64,000 bases of DNA from Hyphomonadaceae bacterium UKL13-1 (GTDB lineage Bacteria; Pseudomonadota; Alphaproteobacteria; Caulobacterales; Aquidulcibacteraceae), in assembly GCA_001602435.1 (NCBI GenBank), contig CP012156.1, positions 2,066,001 to 2,130,000 of the forward strand, read 5' to 3'. The position numbers and the translations under genes are program-made. A model generated the notes under the pieces. It saw only the letters and a program-made list of their open reading frames with translations. It did no database searches and was not told the DNA's origin. Below, piece by piece: positions 1 to 10,223 of the stretch (its first letter is position 1; each line of letters starts with the position of its first letter).

Positions 1-1332
1 CGTCTGCCCAATTTGAAGGCAGGCGATTCAGTTGTGGCGACGGACATTGCCGCAACCCAACATTTTACCGAGCCGCCACCGCGCTATTCGGAAGCGACCT
101 TGGTTAAGAAGATGGAAGAGTTGGGCATTGGCCGCCCCTCCACCTATGCGTCGGTTCTCACCGTGCTGCGCGACCGCGAATATGTCCATATGGACAAGAA
201 CCGCTTCATTCCAGACGACAAAGGCCGTCTGGTTACGGCATTCTTGGAAAATTTCTTCGCCAAATATGTCGAATATGACTTTACCGCAGACCTCGAACAG
301 CGCCTCGATCTGGTGTCTTCGGGCGATCTGGGATGGCGCATCCTGTTGCGTGAGTTTTGGGAAGACTTCTCCAAGGCGATCGCCGATACGGGCGACTTGC
401 GGACGTCCCAAGTGCTCGACGCGATCAATGACTCGCTCGGCCCCCACATCTTCCCCGATAAGGGCGATGGATCAGACCCCCGCGCCTGCCCATCCTGTGC
501 GGATGGTCGCGTCTCGCTCAAGACCAGTAAGTTCGGCGCTTTCATCGGCTGCTCCAACTATCCCGAATGCCGCTATACGCGCCAATTGACCGTGCCGTCT
601 GGAGATTCCCCAGAAGCCGGCGGTGACCGCAATTTGGGTTCTGATCCTGAAACCGGTCTAGACGTCTGGCTCAAGGCAGGTCGCTTTGGCCCCTATGTAC
701 AATTGGGAGATGGTGAGAAGCCAAAGCGCTCTTCCCTGCCCAAGGGTTGGTCGGCGGCGGAACTCGAGCTCGAGCGCGCGCTTCGTCTATTATCCTTGCC
801 GCGTACCGTGGGTGCCCACCCAGAAGATGGCGAGCCCATCGTTGCCAATCTGGGTCGCTTTGGCCCTTATGTGCAGCATGGCAAGACCTATGCGAATGTC
901 GGCACGATTGAAGATGTGTTTGAGATTGGCTTGAACCGAGCAGTCACCGTTCTGGCTGAAAAGCTGGCAGGTGGTGGACGGCCCCAACGCACCGCTGCTG
1001 CAGCCTTGCAAGAATTTGCTGCCCCGGCTGAAGGCGGTCCTGTGATCAAAGTGATGGCAGGCCGGTATGGCCCCTATGTCACCGACGGCACAACCAACGC
1101 GACCCTGCCCAAAGGCCAAGACCCTGCCGCGATCACGCGCGAAGCTGCTGTCGCCCTGATTGAAGCGCGAGTTGCAATGGTCGGGGTTGGCAAGAAAAAG
1201 CCTGCTAAAAAGGCCAGCTCTGCCAAATCCGCCGCCAAGCCTACAGCCAAGAAAGCTGCCACAGCCAAAAAGCCTGCGGCGAAGAAAGCCCCGGCTAAAA
1301 AACCTGCGGCCAAAAAGGCGACTGGTGCATGA
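1..1332 (+). CDS. topA: DNA topoisomerase I, C-terminal part (5' end outside window)
   Basis: Type IA topoisomerase that relaxes negative supercoils. The open frame runs in from base 1, so the N-terminal Toprim and catalytic tyrosine regions lie outside the window. Visible parts are the conserved GIGRPSTYASVL segment (about 117-170), a four-cysteine zinc ribbon (CPSC...GCSNYPEC, bases 487-570), three repeats with the core GR[FY]GPYV (about 680, 850 and 1060), and a Lys/Ala-rich tail typical of alphaproteobacterial TopA. Its stop overlaps the rnr start (ATGA), so the two genes are probably translationally coupled. The identity is firm; only the length is unknown. Confidence 0.97.
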   Translation, partial: RLPNLKAGDSVVATDIAATQHFTEPPPRYSEATLVKKMEELGIGRPSTYASVLTVLRDREYVHMDKNRFIPDDKGRLVTAFLENFFAKYVEYDFTADLEQRLDLVSSGDLGWRILLREFWEDFSKAIADTGDLRTSQVLDAINDSLGPHIFPDKGDGSDPRACPSCADGRVSLKTSKFGAFIGCSNYPECRYTRQLTVPSGDSPEAGGDRNLGSDPETGLDVWLKAGRFGPYVQLGDGEKPKRSSLPKGWSAAELELERALRLLSLPRTVGAHPEDGEPIVANLGRFGPYVQHGKTYANVGTIEDVFEIGLNRAVTVLAEKLAGGGRPQRTAAAALQEFAAPAEGGPVIKVMAGRYGPYVTDGTTNATLPKGQDPAAITREAAVALIEARVAMVGVGKKKPAKKASSAKSAAKPTAKKAATAKKPAAKKAPAKKPAAKKATGA

Positions 1333-3662
1333 AGACGAAGGGTCGTGGCAACGGCCAAAAAGGCAAACCACCGAAAAAGACGGTGACGCGCCCCGCCTTG
1401 GGCGTGCCAGACAAAGCCACATTGCTGGCCTTTTTGAACGAAGCCAAGACAGCCATTGGCCCGCGTGAGATCGCGATTGCTTTTGGCATCAAGGGGGATG
1501 AGCGCCGCGCCTTGAAAGCTGCCTTGCGTGAACTGGCCGATGAGGGCGCGATTGCCAAAACCGGTCGCAAGGAAGTTGCCAGCCGCACCGTGCCCCCTGA
1601 GGGCGGCATGTTCCAACTGATCGAGATCGACAGCCAAGGCGATCTGATGGCGCGCGCTCTCGGCCGCGAAGATGAGCTTTATGGACCGCTGGTACGCCTT
1701 GCCAGCACGCGCGCGCAAGTCCGTCATGAAGGCCCGCCTCCGGGCGTTGGTGATCGCTTCATCGGCAAGACCCGTCAGACCCATGAGGGCGAGTATGAGG
1801 TCCAGATCATCAAGCGCCTCGGGCGGGTGATCGAACGCGTATTTGGCGTCTTTATGGCGGCCGATGTGCGCCCCGGCCAAGCCGGTTCTAGCGGTGGCAG
1901 ACTTGTCCCAGCGGACAAGAAGCAACGCCACGAATTGATGATCTTGCCAGAGCATGCCAAAGGCGCGCGCAATGGCGATCTGGTTGCGGCGCGCTTATTA
2001 CCCCATCGCGGCTATGGCCCAAAGAAGGCGGAAATCATTGAGATTTTCGGCAATAATGAAAATCCAAAAGCGGCCTCCATTTTGGCGATTGCCGCCCACG
2101 CAATTCCGATGGGCTTTACCGCTGAAGAGGAAGAAGAGGCCCAAGCCGCAGGGCCCGCCCCTTTGGGCAAGCGCGAAGATTTGCGCCACATTCCCTTAGT
2201 CACCATCGACCCAGATGATGCGCGCGACCATGATGATGCGGTCTATGCGGAAGCCTTGCCGGGCGGTGGCCATAAGATATTGGTCGCGATTGCCGACGTC
2301 GCCCATTATGTAACGCCGGGCTCTGCCTTGGATGAAGGTGCGCTGATGCGCGGCAATTCGGTCTATTTCCCTGACCGGGTTGTCCCCATGCTGCCAGAGC
2401 GTTTGTCAGCCGACCTATGCTCACTGATGGATGGCGTTGAGCGGCCGTGCTTGGCACTCGAGATTAAGATTGATGCTGGCGGCCACAAGCAGAGCCACCG
2501 CTTCTTGCGCGGCCTGATGAAGAGTGCCGCCAGCCTCACCTATACCCAAGCGCAAATGGCCATTGACGGCATGCCAGACGCGATGACAGCACCCTTGCTC
2601 GACACGGTGCTGCGGCCGCTTTGGGCCGCCTATCGCGCGCTGGAAAAAGCACGCGATCAGCGCGAGCCGTTAGAGATCAACAGCCCTGAACGCAAAATCA
2701 TCCTGTCGCCGGAAGGCAAAGTTCTTTCGATTGGGCTGCGCGAGCGCTTTGATGCCCACCGCCTGATTGAGGAGATGATGATCCTCTCCAATGTGTGTGC
2801 GGCAGAGACTTTGGAGGACAAGCGTTCGCCTCTGATCTACCGCGTCCATGATCAGCCGAGCGAAACCAAGCTGGCCGCTTTGGGTGATTTTCTGGCGACC
2901 GTGAACATGAAATGGGCCAAGGGCCAACCGCCCAGCCCTGCCCGCTTCAATCGGGTGTTGGAATTGGCCGCGCCGACCGAGCATGCCGAAATGATCAATG
3001 AGATCGTCCTTCGCACGCAAGCTCAAGCGATTTATGATACCGATAATCTGGGACACTTCGGCCTGAACCTGCGCAAATATGCGCACTTCACCTCGCCCAT
3101 TCGCCGCTATGCCGACTTGATCGTCCACCGCGCACTGATCAGTGCTTTGGGCTTTGGCGAGGATGGCCTGAAGAAAACAAGCCCAGACCAACTCAAAAAA
3201 GTCGCCGAAGCCATTACCGCTACCGAGCGGCGCGGCATGGCCGCCGAGCGTGAAGCCACCGACCGCTATGTCGCGGCCTTCTTGTCAGAGCGGGTTGGCG
3301 CAACATTTGAAGCGCGCATCACCAGCGTCAACCGGTTTGGCGTCTTTGTCCGCCTTGAAGAGACCGGCGGCGATGGGCTGGTGCCTGTCATGCGCTTAGG
3401 CAGCGAATATTTCCATCATGACGAAGCTGGCCACGCCCTGATTGGCGCAGAAACCGGCGACCGCTGGGAATTGGGTGCGAAGGTGCGCGTGCGCCTCTTA
3501 GAAGCAACCCCCGTCTCAGGCGGGCTGTTGTTTGAGATTGTGAGCCAGCCAAAAGTTGGGCCTGTGCCCGGTCTGCGCGCGCTTCGAGGCCCTGCGCGCG
3601 GGACAACGCCCATGCGCAAGACCGGTGGTCCACCGCGCGGTGTGACGCGTCGAAAGCGCTAG
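1329..3662 (+). CDS. rnr: Ribonuclease R (RNB-family 3'-5' exoribonuclease)
   Basis: Hydrolytic processive 3'-5' exoribonuclease that degrades structured RNA. The 777-aa protein has the usual RNase R length. The order is an N-terminal winged-helix/cold-shock region, then the RNB domain with the metal-binding aspartates in TIDPDDARDHDD (D294, D300, D302, D303) and the FTSPIRRYADLIVHR motif, then an S1 RNA-binding domain (ITSVNRFGVFVRLEE) and a short basic tail. It starts inside the topA stop (ATGA overlap). The topA-rnr order is common in alphaproteobacteria. It converges on tatC with only a few bases between the stops. Confidence 0.96.
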   Translation: MKTKGRGNGQKGKPPKKTVTRPALGVPDKATLLAFLNEAKTAIGPREIAIAFGIKGDERRALKAALRELADEGAIAKTGRKEVASRTVPPEGGMFQLIEIDSQGDLMARALGREDELYGPLVRLASTRAQVRHEGPPPGVGDRFIGKTRQTHEGEYEVQIIKRLGRVIERVFGVFMAADVRPGQAGSSGGRLVPADKKQRHELMILPEHAKGARNGDLVAARLLPHRGYGPKKAEIIEIFGNNENPKAASILAIAAHAIPMGFTAEEEEEAQAAGPAPLGKREDLRHIPLVTIDPDDARDHDDAVYAEALPGGGHKILVAIADVAHYVTPGSALDEGALMRGNSVYFPDRVVPMLPERLSADLCSLMDGVERPCLALEIKIDAGGHKQSHRFLRGLMKSAASLTYTQAQMAIDGMPDAMTAPLLDTVLRPLWAAYRALEKARDQREPLEINSPERKIILSPEGKVLSIGLRERFDAHRLIEEMMILSNVCAAETLEDKRSPLIYRVHDQPSETKLAALGDFLATVNMKWAKGQPPSPARFNRVLELAAPTEHAEMINEIVLRTQAQAIYDTDNLGHFGLNLRKYAHFTSPIRRYADLIVHRALISALGFGEDGLKKTSPDQLKKVAEAITATERRGMAAEREATDRYVAAFLSERVGATFEARITSVNRFGVFVRLEETGGDGLVPVMRLGSEYFHHDEAGHALIGAETGDRWELGAKVRVRLLEATPVSGGLLFEIVSQPKVGPVPGLRALRGPARGTTPMRKTGGPPRGVTRRKR

Positions 3663-3665
3663 ATT

Positions 3666-4505
3666 TTAGCTGGGTGTGGCATCCTTAGGGTCGCCCATTT
3701 TCACCAAGAATGCGCCGATATAATACAGGATGATCAAAGGAACAGCCAAAGAGAATTGGCTGATCACGTCGGGTGGGGTCACCACTGCCGCGACCACAAA
3801 TATCCCGAAGATCGCATAGCGCCCATTCTCAAGCCACGTCTGCCCATCCACGATGCCCGCGCGGCCCAATAGGACTTGCACCACCGGCAATTGAAAGCAC
3901 GCGCCGAAACCGAGGATCAAGGTGGTGATCATGCCAACATATTCAGAAATCTTGCCTTGATAGACGACACCTACGCCGCCCGTGGCTGGCGCAAGTTCTT
4001 GGCGCAGCGAGAATTGCATCACCATCGGCATCACGACGAAATAAGCCATCGCTGCGCCCATGATGAAGAGAACCGGTGCCATAATCAAAAACGGCGTAAA
4101 CGCACGCTTCTCATGGCTATAAAGGCCTGGTGCAACAAAGCGATAGAGCTGGAAGGAGATCATGGGGAAGGCAAGACAAAAGCCGCCAAACATCGCCACT
4201 TTGATCTGCGTGATAAAGGCTTCCAGCGGGGCAGTATAAATAAGACCCATGCCGGACTTCAGCGCCGCAGCCCCTTTTACCGCGATCACGGCATTCTCAT
4301 AGGGCAAAAGCAACCAAGCCAGCAGGATATGCCAAATCGCAAAGCAAATGAAAAAGCCGATGGCAATAGAGCCAACGCTCCACAGCAAACGGTCACGCAA
4401 CTCCACCAAATGTTCCATCAAGGGCGCGCGGGTCGCCTCAATCGCCTCTTCATCGGGCGTCAGCGGCGGATCAACTGGGTCTTTGTGCGGGATAAGGTCG
4501 GTCAC
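3666..4505 (-). CDS. tatC: Sec-independent protein translocase subunit TatC
   Basis: Polytopic inner-membrane core of the twin-arginine translocase, which together with TatB recognises twin-arginine signal peptides. The 279-aa protein has the hallmark N-terminal segment MEHLVELRDRLL (residues 30-41) followed by six hydrophobic segments. It has a cytoplasmic N-terminal extension of about 25 residues and a short C-terminal tail. Its start overlaps the end of tatB by four bases, so it is the last gene of a tatABC operon. It ends a few bases from the rnr stop. Confidence 0.97.
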   Translation of the reverse strand: MTDLIPHKDPVDPPLTPDEEAIEATRAPLMEHLVELRDRLLWSVGSIAIGFFICFAIWHILLAWLLLPYENAVIAVKGAAALKSGMGLIYTAPLEAFITQIKVAMFGGFCLAFPMISFQLYRFVAPGLYSHEKRAFTPFLIMAPVLFIMGAAMAYFVVMPMVMQFSLRQELAPATGGVGVVYQGKISEYVGMITTLILGFGACFQLPVVQVLLGRAGIVDGQTWLENGRYAIFGIFVVAAVVTPPDVISQFSLAVPLIILYYIGAFLVKMGDPKDATPS

Positions 4506-5023
4506 GCCAATTCAGCTCCAGATGCTTTTGAAGCGCGCGGTGCGCGTGCCCGTTTGGGTTTGGCAGCGACTTCAGCTTCTGCAGCGATCTCAGGGACTAC
4601 AAGTGCTTCAACCTTCGGCTTGCGCGTGCGCTTTGGCTTGGCTTCGGGTGCGGACTCGATGGGGGCAGCTAGCACTTCCAACACCGGGGCTTGATCCGTC
4701 ACATGATGGTGGTGGTCCGACCCATAAGGGGTGACGGGCGCATAGGGATCAATGCCTGTTTCAAACGGCTTGGTCAGCTCATCTTTGATGTCTTGCAATG
4801 GATTATTGTTGCGCAGCGCTTCGACTTCTTTACGCAACTCATCCAATTCGGCTTGTCGGGCCATTTCGTCAAAATTCGCACGGAAATCCGCCGCCATACC
4901 GCGCAGACGTGCGGTCCACTGGCCAGCTTTACGCATAAGCAGCGGCAATTCTTTCGGACCGACCACCATCAAGGCGATGATGCCAATGACGACCAGCTCC
5001 TGAAAGCCGATGGAATCAAACAT
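4502..5023 (-). CDS. tatB: Sec-independent protein translocase subunit TatB
   Basis: TatB partner of TatC in the substrate receptor. The 173-aa protein begins with a single transmembrane helix (about residues 7-22) ending in the VVGPKELP turn typical of TatB. An amphipathic charged helix follows, then a long Pro/Ala/Lys-rich tail with a His cluster. It lies between tatA and tatC and overlaps tatC by four bases. The low-complexity tail (residues ~125-173) is variable in this family. Confidence 0.95.
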   Translation of the reverse strand: MFDSIGFQELVVIGIIALMVVGPKELPLLMRKAGQWTARLRGMAADFRANFDEMARQAELDELRKEVEALRNNNPLQDIKDELTKPFETGIDPYAPVTPYGSDHHHHVTDQAPVLEVLAAPIESAPEAKPKRTRKPKVEALVVPEIAAEAEVAAKPKRARAPRASKASGAELA

Positions 5024-5068
5024 GCGTGAGGACTCCTGACCTCAAAATTGTAGAGGTCGAAGACCGAA

Positions 5069-5299
5069 TTACGCTTCGGTCTTAGACTTAGCCGAAGGGC
5101 TCACGTCAATCGTATTGCTATCATTGACTTTGGCTGCTTCAGAAGCCGCAGCGGTGGGTTCATCGGCCAAGCCCTTGCGGAAGCCTTTGATGCCCTCTGC
5201 GGCGTCTTTCATGATGGAGGACAGTTTACCGCGTCCACCGAACACCAGCAATGCTACGGCTGCAACGACCAACCAGTGCATCAGACTCATACCGCCCAT
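5069..5299 (-). CDS. tatA: Sec-independent protein translocase subunit TatA
   Basis: Small pore-forming Tat subunit. From the ATG at 5299 it is 76 aa, with one membrane helix ([16 protein letters not shown]) followed by the amphipathic helix starting at [17 protein letters not shown] longer frame starts at 5335. The 5299 start is preferred because GGAGAAT lies just upstream of it and because TatA proteins begin right before the membrane helix. It is the first tat gene; the 45-bp gap to tatB suggests one transcript. Confidence 0.94.
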   Translation of the reverse strand: MGGMSLMHWLVVAAVALLVFGGRGKLSSIMKDAAEGIKGFRKGLADEPTAAASEAAKVNDSNTIDVSPSAKSKTEA

Positions 5300-5453
5300 T
5301 TTATTCTCCGTTTCGTTGATCGGCCCTGACCACAAGGCTGCTCAGATGCACATAATCTACCAAGGTCCCGCTTGCCAGTCACTTCCTGCAAGCTCTCAGA
5401 CAAACGTGATAGCAAAGAGAGATTACTAGACGCCTATCAAAGCGGAAATTACC

Positions 5454-6224
5454 TCAAGGTTCAAAGAAGTCTTGTGTGAAAGCGATGTCATCGCCATCCA
5501 ATGCCTCATAGCTGCTATCATCGTCGCCATCTTGGGCAGAAATGGGGCGGGGCACTTCAAAATCAGGTGGCAAGCGGGCATCAAGCAGCCCTTGCGCTTG
5601 CAAATCGGCTTTGCCAGGCAAATCCTCGAGGGTGGCGAGGTTAAAGTGGGCCAAAAACTCGCGCGTGGTGCGATAGGTCAAAGGCTTGCCGGGGGATTGT
5701 CGGCGTGCCCCTGCCCGTACCCAGCCGATTTCCATCAACAGGTCTAAGGTGCCGCGTCCGACGCCGACACCGCGTACTTCTTCGATTTCAGAGCGCGTGC
5801 ACGGTTGGTGATAGGCGATGATAGCCAAGGTTTCGAGGGCCGCTTTGGAAAGTTTGCGCGGCTCTTCGCGCCGTTCTTCCATTAAGAAGGCCAGATCGGG
5901 TGCGGTCTGGAACCGCCACCCGCCTGCCACTTCAACCAAAATGACCCCGCGGCCGACATAGCGCCGCTTTAAGCGTGCGAGCGCGCCGCCAACATCGGCT
6001 CCTTCTGGCAGGCGCGCGGCAATTGCCGAAGCCCGCACGGGCTCAGCACTCGCAAACAACAGCGCCTCAACCATCCGGTCGACATCGGGTGCTGGATCGA
6101 CGGACAAGTCGGCCCGGTCCACCAGATCAAGGTCTGGCTTGGCACGCGCCAAGCTGCGCACGGCGGCAGCAATCGCCTCCGGCGAGGTACGGTCGTCGGT
6201 GTTATCGTCTTCCGATTCCGTCAC
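5454..6224 (-). CDS. scpB: Segregation and condensation protein B
   Basis: ScpB, the winged-helix (kite) partner of ScpA in the SMC-ScpAB condensin that compacts and segregates the chromosome. The 256-aa protein contains the typical core ALETLAIIAYHQPCTRSEIE followed by RGV and a second winged helix. The N-terminal ~45 and C-terminal ~35 residues are acidic and variable. Its start overlaps scpA by four bases, giving a coupled scpA-scpB pair. Confidence 0.95.
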   Translation of the reverse strand: MTESEDDNTDDRTSPEAIAAAVRSLARAKPDLDLVDRADLSVDPAPDVDRMVEALLFASAEPVRASAIAARLPEGADVGGALARLKRRYVGRGVILVEVAGGWRFQTAPDLAFLMEERREEPRKLSKAALETLAIIAYHQPCTRSEIEEVRGVGVGRGTLDLLMEIGWVRAGARRQSPGKPLTYRTTREFLAHFNLATLEDLPGKADLQAQGLLDARLPPDFEVPRPISAQDGDDDSSYEALDGDDIAFTQDFFEP

Positions 6225-7021
6225 ACCAAAGTCTCCGGCCCAGCCTTCACATAAAGCGGCGCATAATGTTCCAATTGCCGCACGGCAAGCTTGCCCTGTT
6301 TGGCAAGTTCAAGGCTGGCTGCCAAGAGGCTGGCATAGCGAGACGCTGCGCTGGGGGGCTCTTTCGCAAATGTCGTCACAGGCGGCGCAAACTCGCCCAA
6401 GGCCTGCCAGTCTTTTGCGCGCGGCATCAAGCGCTCTAGCCGCTTGCGCGCATCATCCAGCGAATAGACGGGCCAAGCCTTCACTTCATGCTTGGTCTCC
6501 ACCCCGCGCACGCGCTGATCTGCATAAGCGCGCAAAAGGTCGAGGATGGTGGCTTCCCACAAAGGGATTTCGGTGACGGCGGTCTCTTCCGGCGCGCCGC
6601 GTGTGTAGAAGTCCAAGTCCTGCTGCGGGCGCTGATAGAGCGCTTCCGCAGAAGCGCGCATGGCATCGAGGCGCGCCAACCGCCACGCCAAATGCGCGGC
6701 GATATCTTCAACGGGTTCCTCACCCGCCGGACGCTCTTTACGCGGCAGCAGAAGGCGGGATTTCAAATAGGCCAACCAAGACGCCATGACTAAATAATCA
6801 GCGGCCAGATCAATCCGGGCTGAACGCGCGGCGGCGACAAATTCCAGATATTGCTCCGCCAATTTCAGGATGGACAGGCGACGTAAATCCACCTTCTGAT
6901 CGCGGGCCAAGCGCAAGAGAACATGCAACGGGCCTTCATAGCCGTCGAGATCAACACTAAAGGCGATGTCGCTTTCACCGACTCCGCGCAGGGCGGCTTC
7001 CAGGACGTCATCACTTGCCAT
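6221..7021 (-). CDS. scpA: Segregation and condensation protein A
   Basis: Kleisin subunit bridging SMC and ScpB. The 266-aa protein has the N-terminal kleisin signature YEGPLHVLLRLARDQKVDL near residue 28 and the SWLAYLKSRLLLP stretch near residue 85. It is read immediately after nagZ (2 bp gap) and overlaps scpB at its end. The nagZ-scpA-scpB-tat order is widespread in alphaproteobacteria. Confidence 0.95.
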   Translation of the reverse strand: MASDDVLEAALRGVGESDIAFSVDLDGYEGPLHVLLRLARDQKVDLRRLSILKLAEQYLEFVAAARSARIDLAADYLVMASWLAYLKSRLLLPRKERPAGEEPVEDIAAHLAWRLARLDAMRASAEALYQRPQQDLDFYTRGAPEETAVTEIPLWEATILDLLRAYADQRVRGVETKHEVKAWPVYSLDDARKRLERLMPRAKDWQALGEFAPPVTTFAKEPPSAASRYASLLAASLELAKQGKLAVRQLEHYAPLYVKAGPETLV

Positions 7022-7022
7022 C

Positions 7023-8081
7023 TTAGGCCCACGCCTTTCGGGTCGGATCGGGCGAGATGGACAAGGTCATGGCCCGCTCCCATCCCGTCAATTCAGTAAA
7101 GCGCGCCCAGAGTTGATCGGGATCTAGAGCGACAGCGGGTTTTGGCGCATAGGCTTCCGCGCGCATTGCCCTAGTTAAACTTGGCCCAGAAAGCACCGGG
7201 CACATCTGAAGAAAGGCATCGCGTTCCTCCAGCGTGCCGTGACAGCGCATGGCGATATCAATGCCGGCCTCAAACACACGCGTGGCTTTGACCGCATCGG
7301 GTTGGTCGAGGGCCTTCATGGTCAAATCATCGGTCATCAAAAGGCCGTCAAACCCCATGGCCTCGCGGATCCAATGCTTTACCACAGGCGCGGACTGGCT
7401 GGCTGGCGCGACGGGATCGAGGGCCTCAAACACAACATGGCCGATCATGCCCATGGGGGCAGACTGATTGGTTCGGAAAGGCAGCAGGTCCTGTTCCAAT
7501 ACCTCTTTGGAAGCCGCAATGCGGGGCAAAGCCTCATGGCTGTCCAGTGCGGCACGCCCTTGCCCCGGCATATGCTTGAGAACGCCAGCAACGCCCGATG
7601 CTTGAAGGCCCGCTAGGCCAGCACGACCGAGTTCTGCCACGCATGCAGGGTCGGCAGACAAGGCTCTATCGCCGATGGCGCTACTTGCACCCGCCAGACG
7701 CAAATCTAGGCAGGGCGCGCAATTGGCATCAATTCCGACGTCGGTCAGCATGTGGCCCATGATCTGATGATGGAGATTGCAAGCCTCCAAAGCATTTGCA
7801 GGATTGTCCTGCCACAGCCTGCCGTAAAAGGATAAGGCAGGCAGGCGCGGCCAGACAGGCGGGGCTAAACGCTGGACCCGTCCACCTTCTTGATCAATGA
7901 AAATCAGACAGGCCCGCCCGACGCTGTCGCGCAAGTCTTCGCACAGCGCTCGGATCTGTGCCGGGGTCTCACAGGATCGACCAAACAGGATGAACGCCCA
8001 CGGGTCGCGCGCAGCAAACAAGCGCCGCTCTTGCACGGTCAGGACCGGCCCTGCCACATCAATGACGCAGGCGACAGACAT
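7023..8081 (-). CDS. nagZ: Beta-N-acetylhexosaminidase, glycoside hydrolase family 3
   Basis: Cytoplasmic enzyme that removes GlcNAc from recycled anhydro-muropeptides. The 352-aa protein carries the family signatures DQEGGRVQRL (63-72), KHMPGQG then DSH (169-182; the His is the usual acid/base), and LLMTDDLTM (248-255) with the likely nucleophile D251. The usual KHFPGHG is here KHMPGQG, a mild variant. There is no signal peptide, as expected for NagZ. It sits between the SPOR-protein gene and scpA in one leftward operon. Confidence 0.92.
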   Translation of the reverse strand: MSVACVIDVAGPVLTVQERRLFAARDPWAFILFGRSCETPAQIRALCEDLRDSVGRACLIFIDQEGGRVQRLAPPVWPRLPALSFYGRLWQDNPANALEACNLHHQIMGHMLTDVGIDANCAPCLDLRLAGASSAIGDRALSADPACVAELGRAGLAGLQASGVAGVLKHMPGQGRAALDSHEALPRIAASKEVLEQDLLPFRTNQSAPMGMIGHVVFEALDPVAPASQSAPVVKHWIREAMGFDGLLMTDDLTMKALDQPDAVKATRVFEAGIDIAMRCHGTLEERDAFLQMCPVLSGPSLTRAMRAEAYAPKPAVALDPDQLWARFTELTGWERAMTLSISPDPTRKAWA

Positions 8082-8104
8082 GCTAGGGTCGCCCGATCCT
8101 CATC

Positions 8105-8974
8105 TTAACGCGAAGCTGGAATGCACTGGGCACCCGCGCTGCGAGCTTTACCGCAGAAGACTTCCACTTCCGACCGGCTTTCAAAGCCCGTCGCGCGGAT
8201 CCGGTACCAAGTGCCCTTAGCACCAAGGTCCGCGGCCACAATTGAAACGGGGCCAGACAGGCCGGAGGCGCGGAACCGGGCCAAAGCCGTGTCGGCCGAT
8301 GCCTTATCCTTAAACGAACCCAATTGTGCGGCGAAACCCGCTGATGCAGCCGAAGCTGGCACGGGAACCGCCTTTGGCGCCGCAGGGGCAGGTGCTTTTG
8401 TAGGGGCAGGAACAGGTGTTGCGGCCTTTGACACAACCGGCGCTGGCTTAGGTGCCGGCGCAGGCGTTGCTGGTTTGACAGCAGGTGTCGTGGCGGCAGG
8501 CTTGGTCGTAGCAGCTGCCACTTGGCGCGGCGGGGGCGTTGTAGCTGGTGCCGGGGCCGGAACTGGGGCTGGTGCAACTGCAGCCGGCGCAGCGCTGCCA
8601 TCCGTCAACATCGGCGCTTCTGCGGGGCTGGTTGGCTGAACATCAAGCGCTGGGGCCGAAGCGCCGCTGGCAGCGTCAAACACGCCCTTGTCCAGATCAG
8701 AGCCAACAATTGGGGCGCTCGCCGCTGGGTCACCCGGCGCTTTGAACGATCCGCTGTCCGCTGCAACTTGCGGGGTATCGCCGGGCTCGCGGCTTGAGGA
8801 ATAGACTTGCCAGAAAACGACGCCGATCAAAGCCAGCACAGCGACGATGCCGACAATGATTAGGGGGCCACGACTACGGTCTTCTTCCTCTTCGCGCGCG
8901 TCAAAGGTCAAGAAACCATCATCTTGATCATCAGTGTCGTAATCGTCAAAGGAATCACGATCCCGGTTGGCCAT
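8105..8974 (-). CDS. SPOR-domain membrane protein
   Basis: Single-pass inner-membrane protein of 289 aa. It has an acidic cytoplasmic N-terminus (about residues 1-35), a transmembrane helix at 36-58, a long Ala/Pro-rich periplasmic linker (about 60-205) and a C-terminal SPOR domain (about 208-287) starting at FAAQLGSFKDKASAD. SPOR domains bind denuded glycan strands at the division site, so a role in cell division or envelope remodelling is inferred. It lies 24 bp upstream of nagZ and is probably the first gene of the nagZ-scpAB-tat cluster. Confidence 0.88.
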   Translation of the reverse strand: MANRDRDSFDDYDTDDQDDGFLTFDAREEEEDRSRGPLIIVGIVAVLALIGVVFWQVYSSSREPGDTPQVAADSGSFKAPGDPAASAPIVGSDLDKGVFDAASGASAPALDVQPTSPAEAPMLTDGSAAPAAVAPAPVPAPAPATTPPPRQVAAATTKPAATTPAVKPATPAPAPKPAPVVSKAATPVPAPTKAPAPAAPKAVPVPASAASAGFAAQLGSFKDKASADTALARFRASGLSGPVSIVAADLGAKGTWYRIRATGFESRSEVEVFCGKARSAGAQCIPASR

Positions 8975-9041
8975 GCGAATCTACTCCAGACATAAAAGAA
9001 AGTTTCTTGTAACTCTCAATTAAGTCGGCGCCAGCCCCTTG

Positions 9042-10223
9042 TTACAAGGTGCGATCCAGATTGAAGAGCCTGCGATGCTCATCAATGGCAAAATCATCAG
9101 TCATTCCAGCGATGTAATCACAAACAAGCCGCGCTGCCTTCGTGGAATCTTTGCTGTGGAGATGCAACCAAACAGGCGGCAATGTATCGGGTTCGGCCAG
9201 AAAAACGTCGAATAATTCGCGAACGATTCGCCTTGCTTGGCTGCGGGAGCGATTCATCCGCCAATGACGATACATTTTTGCGTAGAGAAATTCGCGTAAA
9301 GTAGCGGCCTTCGCGATCATCTCGTCGGAGAACCCAACCAAGGCTTGCGGCAAAGCACGTACTTCATCGGCCGATTGGGGATTGTAGAGTGCAATTCTTC
9401 GCTGGCTTTCCACCACGAGGTCATTCACCCAGACCCCGATTAGGCGACGAATGACTTCCCCGCGCATCCGGCCCAGATCAAGATTGGGATAGTCTCGGGC
9501 TGCGGCATCATAGACTTCTCGTACCAAGGGCACGCTGTCACACAATTCCGCGTCGCTAAAGATGCCACCACTGAGAGCATCATCGATGTCATGATTATTG
9601 TAAGCAATATCATCGGCGACCGCCGCAACTTGTGCTTCGGCAGAAGCAAAAGTCGTTAAACCCATATCGAATTCGGCATTGAGGTCCTGCCAAACTGGGG
9701 CCAGACTTTCGACCCCTGCCCCGTTCGCCAACATCGGGCCATTGTGTTTCACGGTGCCTTCCAAGGTCTCCCAAGTCAGGTTTAGGCCGTCAAACCCTGG
9801 ATAACGTCGCTCCAGCCGAGTGAGCACTCGCAAAGTCTGAGCATTGTGATCAAATCCACCCCAAGGCTTCATACAATCATCCAGCGCATGTTCGCCTGTG
9901 TGTCCGAACGGTGGATGGCCCAAATCATGCGCCAAGGCGCAGGCTTCTGCCAAATCTTCGTTCAGCCCAAGCCGGCGCGACACAGAGCGCGCGATCTGCG
10001 CGACTTCGAGCGAATGGGTCAGGCGCGTGCGGAAATGATCCCCTTCATGGGCCACAAACACTTGTGTCTTGCCCTTCAATCGACGGAAGGCGGTCGAATG
10101 AATGATCCGATCGCGGTCGCGCTCAAAAGGTGAGCGCGTCTGGCTTTCCGCTTCTGGCCAACGTCTGCCGCGCGACTGGGCAGGATCAGCGGCAAAAGGC
10201 GCTGGGCGAGTTAGGACAGGCAT
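9042..10223 (-). CDS. dgt: dNTP triphosphohydrolase (dGTPase-like HD protein)
   Basis: HD-superfamily dNTPase that splits dNTPs into nucleoside and triphosphate. From the ATG at 10223 it is 393 aa. Metal ligands are visible as H70 (TRLTHSLEV) and H99-D100 ([16 protein letters not shown]), with a further Asp in [17 protein letters not shown]. The start at 10223 is chosen over an upstream ATG at 10256 because GAGGAAG lies directly before it. The gene is divergent from the A-type Fe-S carrier gene, an arrangement common in alphaproteobacteria. Confidence 0.93.
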   Translation of the reverse strand: MPVLTRPAPFAADPAQSRGRRWPEAESQTRSPFERDRDRIIHSTAFRRLKGKTQVFVAHEGDHFRTRLTHSLEVAQIARSVSRRLGLNEDLAEACALAHDLGHPPFGHTGEHALDDCMKPWGGFDHNAQTLRVLTRLERRYPGFDGLNLTWETLEGTVKHNGPMLANGAGVESLAPVWQDLNAEFDMGLTTFASAEAQVAAVADDIAYNNHDIDDALSGGIFSDAELCDSVPLVREVYDAAARDYPNLDLGRMRGEVIRRLIGVWVNDLVVESQRRIALYNPQSADEVRALPQALVGFSDEMIAKAATLREFLYAKMYRHWRMNRSRSQARRIVRELFDVFLAEPDTLPPVWLHLHSKDSTKAARLVCDYIAGMTDDFAIDEHRRLFNLDRTL